Positions 17,489-27,391 of a stretch of DNA of 64,000 bases are shown here, piece after piece. Numbering within the stretch: the stretch's first letter is position 1; each line of letters starts with the position of its first letter. Source of the DNA: Rhodothermales bacterium (GTDB lineage: Bacteria; Bacteroidota; Rhodothermia; Rhodothermales; VXPQ01). The notes below the pieces were generated by a model. It saw nothing but the letters and a program-made list of their open reading frames with translations, made no database searches and was not told the origin of the DNA. A program made the translations under genes and the position numbers. The DNA is taken from positions 2,350,965 to 2,414,964 of the forward strand of contig OX638295.1 in assembly GCA_951812345.1 (NCBI GenBank), given 5' to 3'.

Positions 17489-18676
17489 ATCCGTCCTTCC
17501 CTGCACCATATACAGGTTGGGGGAAGCGCCCCATGCGAACGCGGTCGCCGCCGGCATGAACAAGCCCGGATAGAACACATCCGCCTGACCGTTCGGCTCC
17601 ACCAGCAGCACGGGGTCCGCCCCGTTCGTACCGACGAACAGATCGCCGTTCGCAGCAAAGGCGAGCGCCAGCGCTTCCGCGCCGGTCTCTCCGGTCACGT
17701 CGAAATACAGTTCGGCTTCGCCGGCGCGCCCTCCGGTGACAGGCCAGCGCCATATTCCGCTTGCGTTATCCCGAGTAGCGGCAGCGTATAAATACCCTTC
17801 GAAGAAACGCAGAGAGCGCACGTTCGCCTCGAAAGGAAAGGCTTCCACCGATTTGTCCGGGGCAATGCGGTAAATGTTGGCGTTGTTGCCGCCGGCCCAC
17901 AGGTTGTTTTCCGGATCGAACGTAATCGCCGAGAGCCGGACGGAGTTGTCTGGAATAACCCCCCAGACCTCCTGTCTTCCCCCTTCCGCGAACCGGAACA
18001 CCGCGCGCACCGAGCGTACAGTGTACAGCATATCGTCCGTACCGTACGCCATGTCCGTCCATATAAAGGTCGATTCGACGAACGGGCTGCGGGCGCCGTC
18101 GGGCGCCATGCGCAGCACTCCCACGGAGCGGTTGTCGGAATTCATGGACACATACAGGTTGCCCGCCGGATCGGAAGCAATGGAAAACGGCTCCTCGAAG
18201 CCGGCGATGTCGCCGAACGGTTCGACCGCAGCTTCAAGCCGGTAGGCAATGCCATTGCTGTAATTTTCCGCGCCCAGTACGGAAACCCGGACTTCGATGT
18301 CGGCGCCAGGCGTCGCGGGCGCCTTCACCTGAAGGCGCGTGGCCGAAGCTTCCAGCACCTCGCCGCGCACCTCGTTGAAATACACCAGGTTGTCCGAAGC
18401 TTGCGCCGAGAAGTTGCTTCCGTCGATCGTTACGATATCCACTCCGGCGAGCGCAAATCCCTCAGGAGAGATGGAGGTAACGAGAGGATCCGGCGCCGAG
18501 GCCCTGTCCGGGTCGTACAGGCTGGGGGCAGGCCCGGAATCGCACCCCGCAATGGCAGCACCGAAGAAAAGAACCGCGATCCATGCATACAGCCGGCCGG
18601 CCGGTATGCACGGTATGCAAACCGGTCTTCGGCCAGAAAAGTCGCTATGGCGCGGCGCCGCGGATCCCGGGTTCAT
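17435..18676 (-). CDS. IPT/TIG-domain beta-propeller lipoprotein
   Basis: The start is set at the ATG at 18676, 13 bp after the stop of the PorV-like gene; the open frame extends further upstream but overlaps that gene and reads implausibly. 413 residues. A long N-region leads into a hydrophobic stretch and lipobox (FFGAAIAGC), so the mature protein is lipid-anchored. An IPT/TIG immunoglobulin-like domain follows (ITSISPEGFALAGVDIVTI-like, IDGSNFS, VYFNEVRGEVL), then an NHL-type propeller (ASDPAGNLYVSMN, TFDPENNLWAGG, AFAANGDLFVG). Last gene of the four-gene minus operon beginning with the TonB receptor at 25057. Probably a surface accessory of that uptake system; ligand unknown. Confidence 0.82.
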   Translation of the reverse strand: MNPGSAAPRHSDFSGRRPVCIPCIPAGRLYAWIAVLFFGAAIAGCDSGPAPSLYDPDRASAPDPLVTSISPEGFALAGVDIVTIDGSNFSAQASDNLVYFNEVRGEVLEASATRLQVKAPATPGADIEVRVSVLGAENYSNGIAYRLEAAVEPFGDIAGFEEPFSIASDPAGNLYVSMNSDNRSVGVLRMAPDGARSPFVESTFIWTDMAYGTDDMLYTVRSVRAVFRFAEGGRQEVWGVIPDNSVRLSAITFDPENNLWAGGNNANIYRIAPDKSVEAFPFEANVRSLRFFEGYLYAAATRDNASGIWRWPVTGGRAGEAELYFDVTGETGAEALALAFAANGDLFVGTNGADPVLLVEPNGQADVFYPGLFMPAATAFAWGASPNLYMVQGRTDTTPPGLFRINTRREAAQ

Positions 18677-18689
18677 GGCACGCAGAGCG

Positions 18690-19742
18690 TTAGATGGACA
18701 ACGAAAGGGAAATTCGGTGCACGGTGGAAAAAATATCGAAGGTGGTGGCGGAGTAATCCGCCGCGAAACCGCCGTTTCCGAACAAGCGCTGTACGCCGAC
18801 TCCGAGGGTGACGCCCTGTACATCCGTCGGAAATACGTATCCGGCCCGCAAGGAGAAGGTTTGCAGAAACGAATATTCGCCGCCCACCTTGATTTGTTCG
18901 GAAAAATCGCGCGGATTGGACGCATCGAGGGATATGCGCAGGGCATGCGTTTTGCGGTTCCGCGCACCGACCACGCCCCCTGTCACCGGCCCGATCAGCA
19001 GGTCCATGACATCCATCGATACGCCGATAGCAAGCGTAAGGGGAAGCTGAAAACTCTCCTCCTCGTACGATATTTCCTCCGAAAAATTGCGGGCGTTGAC
19101 GGCAAAATTCAGACTGCGGAATCCGGTTTTGTACAGCACGCCGAAATCGAACGCGTACACGCTGGCGCTATTGTCGGAACGAACGTATTCGTTTCCCCCG
19201 GCTGTATCGTAACCGGCAATGCTTTCGGCCAGATTTTCCGCAGCGTACTTGACTTGCCCACCCACGGAGAAGCGATCGCTCAAGGGCCGCGCATACCCGA
19301 AGCCGAAAACCCAGGACGCGGGATTGAACGTACCGATGTCCAGAAAGCCCTGGTCGTTATCGAACCGGATCGTTTCTTCGAGGTCTCCGAAATCGACGGT
19401 CATGAAGGAAAAACCGAACACGCCCAGGCGCCCCCCGCCAGGCCGGAGGGACAGGCTCCCGGCGTAATACTCGATCCCGGCAATCCACTGGGTGGTGGCC
19501 ATCGATGCGCTCACGACCGAACGTTGCCACGCCATGCCGGCAGGATTGTAGAACAGGTTCTGCCCATCGCCTTCCATCGCCGTCATGGCGTCACCGAGGG
19601 CGGCGGCTCTCGGACTGGGTGAAAAGCTGAGGAATTTCATGCCGGTCTGGGCAATTTTATCCTGTTGGGCGTGTGCGCAGGGCACGAACGCCGAAAAGAC
19701 GAGCATGCAGCATCCGATAGCAATGAGTACCGATCCTTTCAT
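18690..19742 (-). CDS. PorV/PorQ-family outer-membrane barrel protein
   Basis: 350 residues, signal peptide to about 25 (CAHAQ). The early motif MKFLSFSPSPRAAALGDAMTA followed by NLFYNPAGMA is the hallmark of the PorV/UPF0164 family: a glycine-rich N-strand, then an Asn-Pro-Ala-Gly turn. The remainder is amphipathic beta-strands (barrel) ending HRISLSLSI. In T9SS-bearing bacteria PorV shuttles cargo from the translocon to the attachment complex; many lineages carry several paralogues linked to specific surface proteins. It lies 15 bp after the large sorting-domain protein and 13 bp before the IPT lipoprotein, and is likely dedicated to these. A second copy sits in the equivalent place at 35695. 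Confidence 0.85.
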   Translation of the reverse strand: MKGSVLIAIGCCMLVFSAFVPCAHAQQDKIAQTGMKFLSFSPSPRAAALGDAMTAMEGDGQNLFYNPAGMAWQRSVVSASMATTQWIAGIEYYAGSLSLRPGGGRLGVFGFSFMTVDFGDLEETIRFDNDQGFLDIGTFNPASWVFGFGYARPLSDRFSVGGQVKYAAENLAESIAGYDTAGGNEYVRSDNSASVYAFDFGVLYKTGFRSLNFAVNARNFSEEISYEEESFQLPLTLAIGVSMDVMDLLIGPVTGGVVGARNRKTHALRISLDASNPRDFSEQIKVGGEYSFLQTFSLRAGYVFPTDVQGVTLGVGVQRLFGNGGFAADYSATTFDIFSTVHRISLSLSI

Positions 19743-19757
19743 GGCGTCGTGGCCTCT

Positions 19758-21908
19758 CTAACGGATGATGACGAACTTTTTGATCGCCCGCTCGCCCGTT
19801 TCCGTGTCCGTAATGACCGCGATATACAGTCCGCTGGCAACTACTTGACGAGACGCAGTGGTGTGATCCCAAAATTCGTCCCCGCTGCCGTCGGTGTGCT
19901 CGATGCGGTCGACGAATTCCCCGAGGGTAGTGAATATTTCTATGGTGCACTGCCCGGGAATGTTAAAGAAGGCCAGTTTATCGGTCTGGTCCGGAAAGCG
20001 TACGTCGGGCGAGGACGCGATGTTGAACGGATTCGGTACGATCCGTATGTCGGACAGCATTTCCCCGGCTGGACGCTTGAGCCGTGTGGGCGTGTAGGTC
20101 TGGGAAAAATAGCGGCTGCTCCGCAGCGGACCGGAAGGCGTAAGTCCGCTCGTATCGCCGGATTGGCTCACCCCCACGATATAGTAATAGTAATCGATGC
20201 CCCGTATGGGGGTCGTGTCATCGAAGGAAGTATCGCCGCTTCCGGCCGTGTGAATGAGCGTGTAGGTGCTGTCGAAGCGCCCACGGGCCCGGTAAATTTC
20301 CCAACTGTCCGGCAGGGGTTCCGATGCATAGGGCTGCCAGGAAAGCGCAATGCGGTCGCCCCCGCCGTTTACTTCGAACTGGGCGGGAGGCGCCGGCGGC
20401 CGCGGAATCGCATATCCCGAGTTAAAATTGGCCTGCGCTCGCCGAAACATCTGAAAGAGCGAATCCCGGCTGGTGAAAACCCATTCGTTTTTCGTCATCG
20501 AATGGACGGATCCGTCCACTTCGTAGGAAATCGCCAGATCGTCGTTCGCGCCCGATTCTTTGTAGGCCCGTCCGATGGCGATGTTAGCCTCCCGGCTGAG
20601 GCCCGCCGCGCCTTCCGCGATGACGATACGGACGCTTTCGCCGGGCCCCAGCGTATAAGGACCGTAACCGTTCGCATTGGAAAATCCGCCGGGCGTACCG
20701 AGAGAAGGATCGCCGGTCGGACTCAGGAAACCGTCCATGCCGGAAGGTTCCACCACATCGGCATGACGCGGAGATCGGTGCCCGCTCGTGATGACGCCGT
20801 ATTCCACATCCATTTTCGCCGGATTGAATGCATCGTTCTGCGACGTGTAGGGCTCGTCCGAACCGACCCAGGTGGTCGTGGTCGGCTGGCTGGTATCGTC
20901 CGCCGGATCGGCGGGCGACGTGTCCGCATGCAGCGTAACCACACCGACGAACTGGGAAGCACCCAGACGCCCGAGCGTGTCGGTCGGTGCAACGTTCACC
21001 GCCGGCAAGACCTGGGGTAGAATCGGGCCGCCCACGTTGTCATAAGCCGTAAAGGGAGGAAATTTGCCATGCCAGACGAACTGCGCCCGGAAATCCTCCT
21101 CGGGAGGATCGGGCTTGACACCATCGCCGCGCGTATCCAGCATGGCGTTCAGGCCCCAACCGGTGCCGTTACCGATCACGTAGCGGGTTTCCTTCGCTAC
21201 GGACAAGCGCCACTGGTAAAAGAAATACACCCCTTCCAGCGTCTGGTTGGGTAATTCGATGTCGGGGTCGCCGTCCGTATTCCCTGTGTTCGTGAAGGTA
21301 TATTCCAGCACATGATAATTGTCGTGATATTCCTGGCTGAACTGCATGATTTTGCGCTCCATCGTAATGCCGAGAAGCGTGTTCGCCTCATTCACGATCA
21401 TCACATCGGGGAGTTGCTCCGGATCCACATTGTCGTTGGCCATTTCCGCTTCCGGTATCGAGAGGGCCCCATCCACGAACACCGCCGGAGGATCCCGGCG
21501 GCTTATCATTTCGAAACGCAACGGGAAAAATTCTCCGGAGCCTGAAACCCGGGGACCGGCATGCACCACGCGCGCGAGATACGTGGTGCCCAATTCGTCT
21601 GTTACGTTGGCGGCTGCAATCCATAGCGACTTGGCCGCCTGCATATCGGTAAAGCGATAGATGCCGGGCCAGCGCAGGCCGTCCTGCTGGGTTCCTACGA
21701 AGCCGCACCCTTCGCATTCGCTCCCGATTTCGGAATACCAGTTGTGCATGGAGCCGGCGGAAAGCCATTTGTTCGCAAACTGGGCCTGGGCTCCGTGCAT
21801 CCCGCCTGCAAAGCCCAGTGCAAGGAAAGCCAGACCGGCCGCACCGAGGTATATTCGATGCAGTCGGCTGCCTATGCCTGATTTGTAATGTATTTCCCGG
21901 GGGGTCAT
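19758..21908 (-). CDS. Large exported protein with fibronectin-like and C-terminal sorting-type domain
   Basis: 716 residues; a hydrophobic export segment (LGAAGLAFLALGFAGG ... GAQAQ) follows a basic start. The middle contains no recognised enzyme domain. Residues ~510-600 resemble a fibronectin type III fold (PPAPPAQFEVNGGGDRIALS, then SWEIYRARG and DYYYYIVGV). The end (SDIRIVPNPFNIAS ... IEIFTTLGEFVDRIEHTDG ... AIKKFVIIR) is a variant T9SS-type sorting domain. It starts 8 bp after the TonB receptor and precedes the PorV-like gene by 15 bp. The 1152-residue protein at 32235 shares this end (VVPNPYVAT, IYTLAGELVDTIEHSS) and this genomic position. Probably a surface partner of the receptor, playing the role SusD plays elsewhere, but not homologous to SusD as far as I can see. 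Confidence 0.8.
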   Translation of the reverse strand: MTPREIHYKSGIGSRLHRIYLGAAGLAFLALGFAGGMHGAQAQFANKWLSAGSMHNWYSEIGSECEGCGFVGTQQDGLRWPGIYRFTDMQAAKSLWIAAANVTDELGTTYLARVVHAGPRVSGSGEFFPLRFEMISRRDPPAVFVDGALSIPEAEMANDNVDPEQLPDVMIVNEANTLLGITMERKIMQFSQEYHDNYHVLEYTFTNTGNTDGDPDIELPNQTLEGVYFFYQWRLSVAKETRYVIGNGTGWGLNAMLDTRGDGVKPDPPEEDFRAQFVWHGKFPPFTAYDNVGGPILPQVLPAVNVAPTDTLGRLGASQFVGVVTLHADTSPADPADDTSQPTTTTWVGSDEPYTSQNDAFNPAKMDVEYGVITSGHRSPRHADVVEPSGMDGFLSPTGDPSLGTPGGFSNANGYGPYTLGPGESVRIVIAEGAAGLSREANIAIGRAYKESGANDDLAISYEVDGSVHSMTKNEWVFTSRDSLFQMFRRAQANFNSGYAIPRPPAPPAQFEVNGGGDRIALSWQPYASEPLPDSWEIYRARGRFDSTYTLIHTAGSGDTSFDDTTPIRGIDYYYYIVGVSQSGDTSGLTPSGPLRSSRYFSQTYTPTRLKRPAGEMLSDIRIVPNPFNIASSPDVRFPDQTDKLAFFNIPGQCTIEIFTTLGEFVDRIEHTDGSGDEFWDHTTASRQVVASGLYIAVITDTETGERAIKKFVIIR

Positions 21909-21916
21909 TGCGGCGG

Positions 21917-24900
21917 CTACAGCGTGATCCGGATGCCCCAGTAAATGTCTCTGGGGTTCAGGAACGTCAAATAATTCTGATTGGGCATGTCGATGTACGC
22001 TTTGTTTTCCAGCGCGTCATCGACCTTTTGCTGATCGGCAGGAGTCCACGCGCCATTCCGGTATTCGAGCCAACTTCGGGTATCGTACTCCCAGTAGATC
22101 ACGCCGGGATCGGGCGCCGTCACGCTGGAGCGCTGAGGGATGCGTTCCATAGGCTGGAAGGGCGTGTCGTAACTGCGGTATGCGCCGATCTTGTCCTTGC
22201 CCGGAATGTTGGTGTTGTAATCGTCCGATTCGGGCAAATGAATCGACCGGAGATAGGCATTCTGGTCGTTGCCGTTCACAAATCCGGAAAACGAAAGCGT
22301 CTTGCGATTGAGCAGATTGAAAACATCGACAAAAAATTGCGCCCGCCGCCCTTTGATATCGAACTGTTTCGAAAGGCGCAGATTCAGGTTCCAGGAATCC
22401 CGAAACGAGACATTGTTCAACACGCCCGGGACGGCGCCTCCCCCCGTCCAGGTATATTTGCTGCCCTGTTGCCAACTGCCGATAAAGCTGGCCCGCCAGC
22501 CGCCCAGGGGATAAAACGCGCCCACATCCGGTCCGAAGTCTCGGGGCGAAAGGAAATCGATATTCAAGCGTCCGTACGGTCTGGGCACGGGTCTTGAGGA
22601 AGCGCGCCGCCGCTCCGTGTCGCTTTCCTCGAATTCCCGCTGCGCCGTCGGGTTTTCGAAATTGCGCCGCAGACCGAAATACCCCGAGGTGAAAACCATG
22701 TAGGTATAGTTGACGAACCCCTGCACCCAGCGCCCGCGCGTCCGGGAAAGCGTAACCTCGAATCCCCGGATGTCTTCATAGGAGTTGGGTTCCGTTACGT
22801 CGTAATTGACCTGTCCGTCACGGCTGATGTATTCGACCAGGTAGGGTTGCAGCGATACGTCCTTGTAATACCCGGCCAGACGGGCCAGAAACTGATCGAA
22901 GAAAGCCTGCTCGTATCCGAGTTCGTACGCGATCGTCTTCGGCAGCGGATTGTTGGGGTTCGCCACCCGACTGATTTGCCCGGTTTCCGTAAAGGGGCGG
23001 ATCAGATAAATATTGTTGGGATCGGGGAGCGACCGGAAGTGCCCGTAATTGAAAAACAGTTTGCTGACGGCTGTCACAGGAAACGAGACCCCCATGCGGG
23101 GACTCAACTTGACGAGTCTGGCAGTCGGTTCCTTCGCAAGCAACGAATCGATCTGATGGGCGAATCGGGCCGAGAATGCATTGGTGAACGGATCGTCATA
23201 GGTAATCCAGTCTCCCCCCGCATTGAAATAATCGAGCCGCAATCCGAGGTTGGCGATCATGCCCCTGAATTCGAGTTTGCTCTGGGCATAGGCTGCGCCC
23301 CGTACAGGGGTCTTCTCCCAGGTCGAGTGCGAGTTGCCGCTGGGAAGAAATGCATCGTACCGCCCGTAATTCACCCTAGTATCGGCGAGATTGAATTCCA
23401 GTCCCGTTTTCAATTGCAGAAAACGGTTCAACTGGCTGGTGTAATCGCCCTGCAGATTATAGGTGATGACGCGGCTGCTGTCGCGGGCATTGCTCATGCC
23501 GACACCGGTTCTCATGCCGTCCACGCCGAAAGTGGGTTTGGGCTGGAAACCGAAAGGCGCTTCATCGAAACCTACGCCCCCGAACGTTACGACAGGCGTT
23601 TCGTCGCGCAGCGAACCGGGGTTGGTATCGTAATGGGAGCCAAAGGTGTTGAATCGTACTTCATAGAAGGAAGCATTGCTCAACAAATGCGTGAATTTGG
23701 CGCCGGCCATCCACGTATTCACGGTCGTGGGGCCCCAATAGTCGGTTGAGAAGGTGCGGGAATCGATAAAACTGACCCGGTTCAGTTGTGCAGCGATGCT
23801 GAAAGGAGAGCGGAAGATGCCCGGTTGCCCGGCCCGGCTGCTTGCCGTGCCTGTGCTGCGCCCCTGCAAGCCTTCCACCGTCAATTTTATATCGGGAGCG
23901 ATATTGCTCGTCAACTTTATGTGGCCCGTATGCGCCTGGAATCGATCGGTGTGAAGCGGGATCAGGTACATATCCTGATCGGTTCGGAAAGAGGCGTAGA
24001 AACGCAGATTGCCCAGTGATTTTCCAACGATCGGAAGAGGACCGCCCAAGCCCACATCTATGTTGTAGTCCGGCGTGACGATCTCCATTTCTTTCCGGTG
24101 TTGCCACAGGAACGCTTTCTGAAGCGCTTCCGGCGTCAGGTCGTTGTCGGGGTTGTCGTCCCGCAGCAATTGATCGGATACGGCAACCCACCCCTCGAAA
24201 TTGGGATATTGCTGCTGGGTGGCTTCATCCCAGCCCCCGCTTTCCGTGCCAAGCCAGGCCACGTCCGGGTCCATAAACGGACGAATCCAGTAGGCATTCA
24301 GATCGTCGGCGCGGGCGCCGAAGTGTTTCTGGGCGGGAGGGCTGTAGCGAACGATGGCGTCCACCTCATACCGGTTCGGGTTTCCTTCTCTGGTGACTAC
24401 GTTGACGACTCCGGAACGCACATTGCCGTATTCGGCATTGAAACCGCCGGTTTGCACCTGCACTTCCTGAACGGAGGCAAGGCTGATGTTGGTGAAGGGC
24501 GCATTGTTGCGTTCGTCCCGGAGGCCAAGGCCGTTTACCATGAAGGCCAACTCGTCGGAACCGCTTCCCCGCACGGACAGCCCTTGTACACCCGCCTGCA
24601 AGCCCACTACGCTGGATATGCTGGAGACAGGCAGCGCCTCGATCTGGTCCGAAGATACATTCAGCTGGCTGTTGGACACGTCGGCCTGCACAACGGGAAG
24701 ATCGGCCGTGACCACGACCTCGTCGAGCCCGACGGCGGCCTCGGTCAACAGGAAGTCGATGACGGTCGTCTGGTCGATGTTGACCCGAACGTCCTGTATC
24801 GTTTGCGGCATAGAGCCGATAAAGGAGCCCCGGAGCGCATAGGTCCCGGGCGACACATTCAGGATCACATAATACCCGTCGGCATCCGATGCCGCTCCCC

Positions 24901-25057
24901 TGACCGTTCCATCAATCACTACATTGGCTCCCGGAATCGGCTCTCCGGCTGCGTCGATGATGCGTCCGGCGATTTTGCCGGATTGCGCAAGAGATGCTGA
25001 AGTGGTCAGGAGCGCCAGAATTACGCTCAGCAGAAAGGAAGGAAGATGGTCCTTCAT
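21917..25057 (-). CDS. TonB-dependent receptor with carboxypeptidase-regulatory N-terminus
   Basis: 1046 residues. Signal peptide 1-24 (SLAQ), CarboxypepD_reg domain at about 28-110 (GRIIDAAGEPIPGANVVIDG), plug at about 120-230 (VSGLQ-like VVGLQAGVQGLSVRG, FMVNGLGLRDE, GGFNAEYGNVRSGVVNVVTR), then a beta-barrel ending in WGIRITL. The first gene of a probable operon with the exported protein, PorV-like protein and IPT lipoprotein (gaps 8, 15, 13 bp). The receptor should import a large ligand bound by the co-encoded surface proteins. Its plug motif GAFNAEYG/GGFNAEYG is shared with the receptor at 29363, so the two systems are paralogous. Substrate unknown. Confidence 0.93.
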   Translation of the reverse strand: MKDHLPSFLLSVILALLTTSASLAQSGKIAGRIIDAAGEPIPGANVVIDGTVRGAASDADGYYVILNVSPGTYALRGSFIGSMPQTIQDVRVNIDQTTVIDFLLTEAAVGLDEVVVTADLPVVQADVSNSQLNVSSDQIEALPVSSISSVVGLQAGVQGLSVRGSGSDELAFMVNGLGLRDERNNAPFTNISLASVQEVQVQTGGFNAEYGNVRSGVVNVVTREGNPNRYEVDAIVRYSPPAQKHFGARADDLNAYWIRPFMDPDVAWLGTESGGWDEATQQQYPNFEGWVAVSDQLLRDDNPDNDLTPEALQKAFLWQHRKEMEIVTPDYNIDVGLGGPLPIVGKSLGNLRFYASFRTDQDMYLIPLHTDRFQAHTGHIKLTSNIAPDIKLTVEGLQGRSTGTASSRAGQPGIFRSPFSIAAQLNRVSFIDSRTFSTDYWGPTTVNTWMAGAKFTHLLSNASFYEVRFNTFGSHYDTNPGSLRDETPVVTFGGVGFDEAPFGFQPKPTFGVDGMRTGVGMSNARDSSRVITYNLQGDYTSQLNRFLQLKTGLEFNLADTRVNYGRYDAFLPSGNSHSTWEKTPVRGAAYAQSKLEFRGMIANLGLRLDYFNAGGDWITYDDPFTNAFSARFAHQIDSLLAKEPTARLVKLSPRMGVSFPVTAVSKLFFNYGHFRSLPDPNNIYLIRPFTETGQISRVANPNNPLPKTIAYELGYEQAFFDQFLARLAGYYKDVSLQPYLVEYISRDGQVNYDVTEPNSYEDIRGFEVTLSRTRGRWVQGFVNYTYMVFTSGYFGLRRNFENPTAQREFEESDTERRRASSRPVPRPYGRLNIDFLSPRDFGPDVGAFYPLGGWRASFIGSWQQGSKYTWTGGGAVPGVLNNVSFRDSWNLNLRLSKQFDIKGRRAQFFVDVFNLLNRKTLSFSGFVNGNDQNAYLRSIHLPESDDYNTNIPGKDKIGAYRSYDTPFQPMERIPQRSSVTAPDPGVIYWEYDTRSWLEYRNGAWTPADQQKVDDALENKAYIDMPNQNYLTFLNPRDIYWGIRITL

Positions 25058-25168
25058 GCCTTAGGTACCTTTCCGGTCTACACAGGGGGTTTTCCGGTGT
25101 GCATGGCGTCAAAAGACAACACCCCGGTCTTTTTACGGGATGAATCGGCTCTTGTTACAATGAGAGTT

Positions 25169-25198
25169 ATAATATAGCATCACAAAACAGATATGCAA
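25169..25198 (-). promoter_or_regulatory. Possible Bacteroidota-type promoter of the receptor operon
   Basis: On the minus strand TTG (25198-25196) is followed after 19 bases by TATATTAT (25176-25169), close to the -33 TTG / -7 TAnnTTTG pattern. It is 112 bp before the ATG at 25057, in an AT-rich stretch of the 283-bp divergent gap. Confidence 0.35.
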
Positions 25199-25340
25199 TC
25201 CCGCCCGCATCATTCCATTTCGATCATTAATTTTTCGAATAATGGCGCCGCCATGGGGCATGAATAAAGAAGCGCCGCTGAATATTTTTTTATACTTTAT
25301 TTAGCCCGGTGCCCGTCCAAACAATCCGGGCACGCATCCC

Positions 25341-27197
25341 ATGCCTTTCCAAAAACATATCTCCTGCGGCGCGGCGATATTACTCCTTGCGCTCACCGGG
25401 GAGTTCGTGCAGCCTTCACCCGCTCAACCGGCGCCCAAGCACGAGTTCCGGGGCGCATGGATCGCCACGGTCATCAATCTCGACTGGCCAGGTTCGCGCG
25501 GCACTTTCGTAAGTAACCAGCAGAAGGCGCAGTTAACGATCATGCTGGACAGGCTGAAGGAAGCGGGTATCAATGCCGTCTTCTTTCAGGTGCGGTCGGA
25601 GTCCGACGCCATGTACGAATCGCCGTACGAGCCATGGTCCTACTGGCTTACGGGCAGGCAAGGCGTCCCTCCCAATCCTTTCTACGATCCCCTGACCTTC
25701 GCTGTAGAGGAAGCGCACAAACGCGGCATGGAACTGCATGCCTGGTTCAATCCCTATCGGGCCGTGCGGGGTTCGGGGTATACAAACGATGCTTCGCACA
25801 TCTCGGTACAACATCCCGAATGGACGCTTACGATCGGGAATCTGACGGTAGCAAACCCGGGATTGCAGGAAGTGCGCGATCATGTTGCGACCGTTATTGC
25901 GGACGTGGTCCGGCGCTACGACATCGACGGGGTCCACTTCGACGATTATTTCTACCCGTATCCGCCCAACCAGATCAGGTCGGAGGATCGAGAAACCTTC
26001 AACAACGACCCGAGAGGATTTACCAGTATCGGTGCCTGGAGACGCGATAACATAGATATTTTTGTGGCCCAGGTGGCGGACAGCGTGAACGCGATCCGTC
26101 CGTCCGTAAAATTCGGCATCAGCCCGTTCGGCATCTGGAAAAACGGGGTTCCGTTGGGCATCGTGGGGCTGGATGCCTATAACGTGATCTACGGCGACGC
26201 GACGGCCTGGCTGGAAGCCGGAACGGTGGACTACCTCGTCCCGCAACTCTACTGGGCATTCGGGGGCGGACAGGATTACGCCAAACTGGCGCCCTGGTGG
26301 GCTACCCGCACCCGGGAAACGAATCGCCATCTGTACACGGGCCACGGCCTGTACCGGGCCGACAGGGCCACCTTCAGCGGCAATTTGTTTTCGACCAGCG
26401 AGGTGCCCCGGCAAGTCCGCTTTAATCGCGCCCGCGACGACATTCAGGGAAGCGTGTTCTTCCGGGCGAAAAACATCAGCGTCTTTTCATCAAGGGGCTT
26501 CGCGGACACGCTGCGCACGAACCTGTACCATACCCCGGCGCTCACGCCGCCCATGGATTGGAAAGATATGTCCGCGCCCGAGGCGCCCGGCACGCTGACC
26601 TTCGCACGGACCGGCTCAGACGAAGTAGTGCTTTCCTGGACGACGCCTGCATCTTCCATGCCCGACGTGCGGCGCTACGCAGTGTACCGGGTACGTTCTC
26701 CTGCGCCCCCGCCCACGGCCTTTGCGGTGGACGATCCGAACAACCTGATCGCCGTGACAGGAGAAACGTCCTTCACGGATCGTCCCGAAATGCTTGCCGG
26801 TGCGGATCCTCTGCATTATTTCGTGACGTCGGTCAGCGCAAATTCTATCGAAAGCGCGGCAAGCAATCTGGTATCCCTTGACGCAGACCCGACCGGGGTG
26901 GAAACCGAACAGCCGGAAGCGTTCGCGCTCTTCCAGAGTCACCCGAATCCGTTCCGGGAAACGGTTGAAATCCGGTTTTCAATGCGGCAGCCCGCCCCTG
27001 TAACCCTGCGTATATACGATGCGCTGGGCAGAGAAGTCGTGGGACTATCCGAGGCGCAATGGATGCCGGAAGGGCTACACACCCTGCGCTGGAACGGCCG
27101 GGATGCGGCAGGCCGCTCTGTCGCTTCCGGCACGTACTACTATGTACTCGACGCCGGAAACTACCGCGCCTCGAAGGGAATGATCAGGGGGCGATAG
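25341..27197 (+). CDS. GHL10/DUF187-type glycoside hydrolase-like protein with T9SS sorting domain
   Basis: 618 residues. The N-terminal leader is hydrophobic (ILLLALTGEFVQPSPAQ). The catalytic-type TIM barrel begins EFRGAWIATVINLDWP and includes INAVFFQVRSESDAMYESP, GMELHAWFNPYRA and YDIDGVHFDDYFYPYP, all characteristic of the GHL10 family (YngK-like) of putative glycosidases. The acidic pair in HFDDYF is a likely active-site element. A fibronectin-like domain spans about 410-510 and a T9SS sorting domain the last 80 (FQSHPNPFRETVEI). A secreted carbohydrate-active enzyme; relatives have been linked to peptidoglycan or other beta-linked glycans, but the substrate here is unknown. Confidence 0.88.
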   Translation: MPFQKHISCGAAILLLALTGEFVQPSPAQPAPKHEFRGAWIATVINLDWPGSRGTFVSNQQKAQLTIMLDRLKEAGINAVFFQVRSESDAMYESPYEPWSYWLTGRQGVPPNPFYDPLTFAVEEAHKRGMELHAWFNPYRAVRGSGYTNDASHISVQHPEWTLTIGNLTVANPGLQEVRDHVATVIADVVRRYDIDGVHFDDYFYPYPPNQIRSEDRETFNNDPRGFTSIGAWRRDNIDIFVAQVADSVNAIRPSVKFGISPFGIWKNGVPLGIVGLDAYNVIYGDATAWLEAGTVDYLVPQLYWAFGGGQDYAKLAPWWATRTRETNRHLYTGHGLYRADRATFSGNLFSTSEVPRQVRFNRARDDIQGSVFFRAKNISVFSSRGFADTLRTNLYHTPALTPPMDWKDMSAPEAPGTLTFARTGSDEVVLSWTTPASSMPDVRRYAVYRVRSPAPPPTAFAVDDPNNLIAVTGETSFTDRPEMLAGADPLHYFVTSVSANSIESAASNLVSLDADPTGVETEQPEAFALFQSHPNPFRETVEIRFSMRQPAPVTLRIYDALGREVVGLSEAQWMPEGLHTLRWNGRDAAGRSVASGTYYYVLDAGNYRASKGMIRGR

Positions 27198-27223
27198 AAA
27201 TGCGACCTTCGCTGTGGCGGAAC

Positions 27224-27246
27224 GCTGAAACGCTTCAGCATTTTTC
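27224..27246 (+). terminator. Weak intrinsic terminator
   Basis: A GCTGAA/TTCAGC stem with a 4-base loop followed by ATTTTTC, 27 bp after the glycosidase stop codon. The stem is only 6 bp, so termination may be partial. Confidence 0.4.
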
Positions 27247-27391
27247 AGAGATACTGAATCGTTTCCTGTTTTCCGGTTCCTGGAACCTACCCGAAGGTAA
27301 CATCTTGAAAACATGGGCGGATCTCGCTACCTTTATTGCGCTTGTACGTACCATGCTTGTTAACCACTCCATCTCCAACCAATAGAAACTC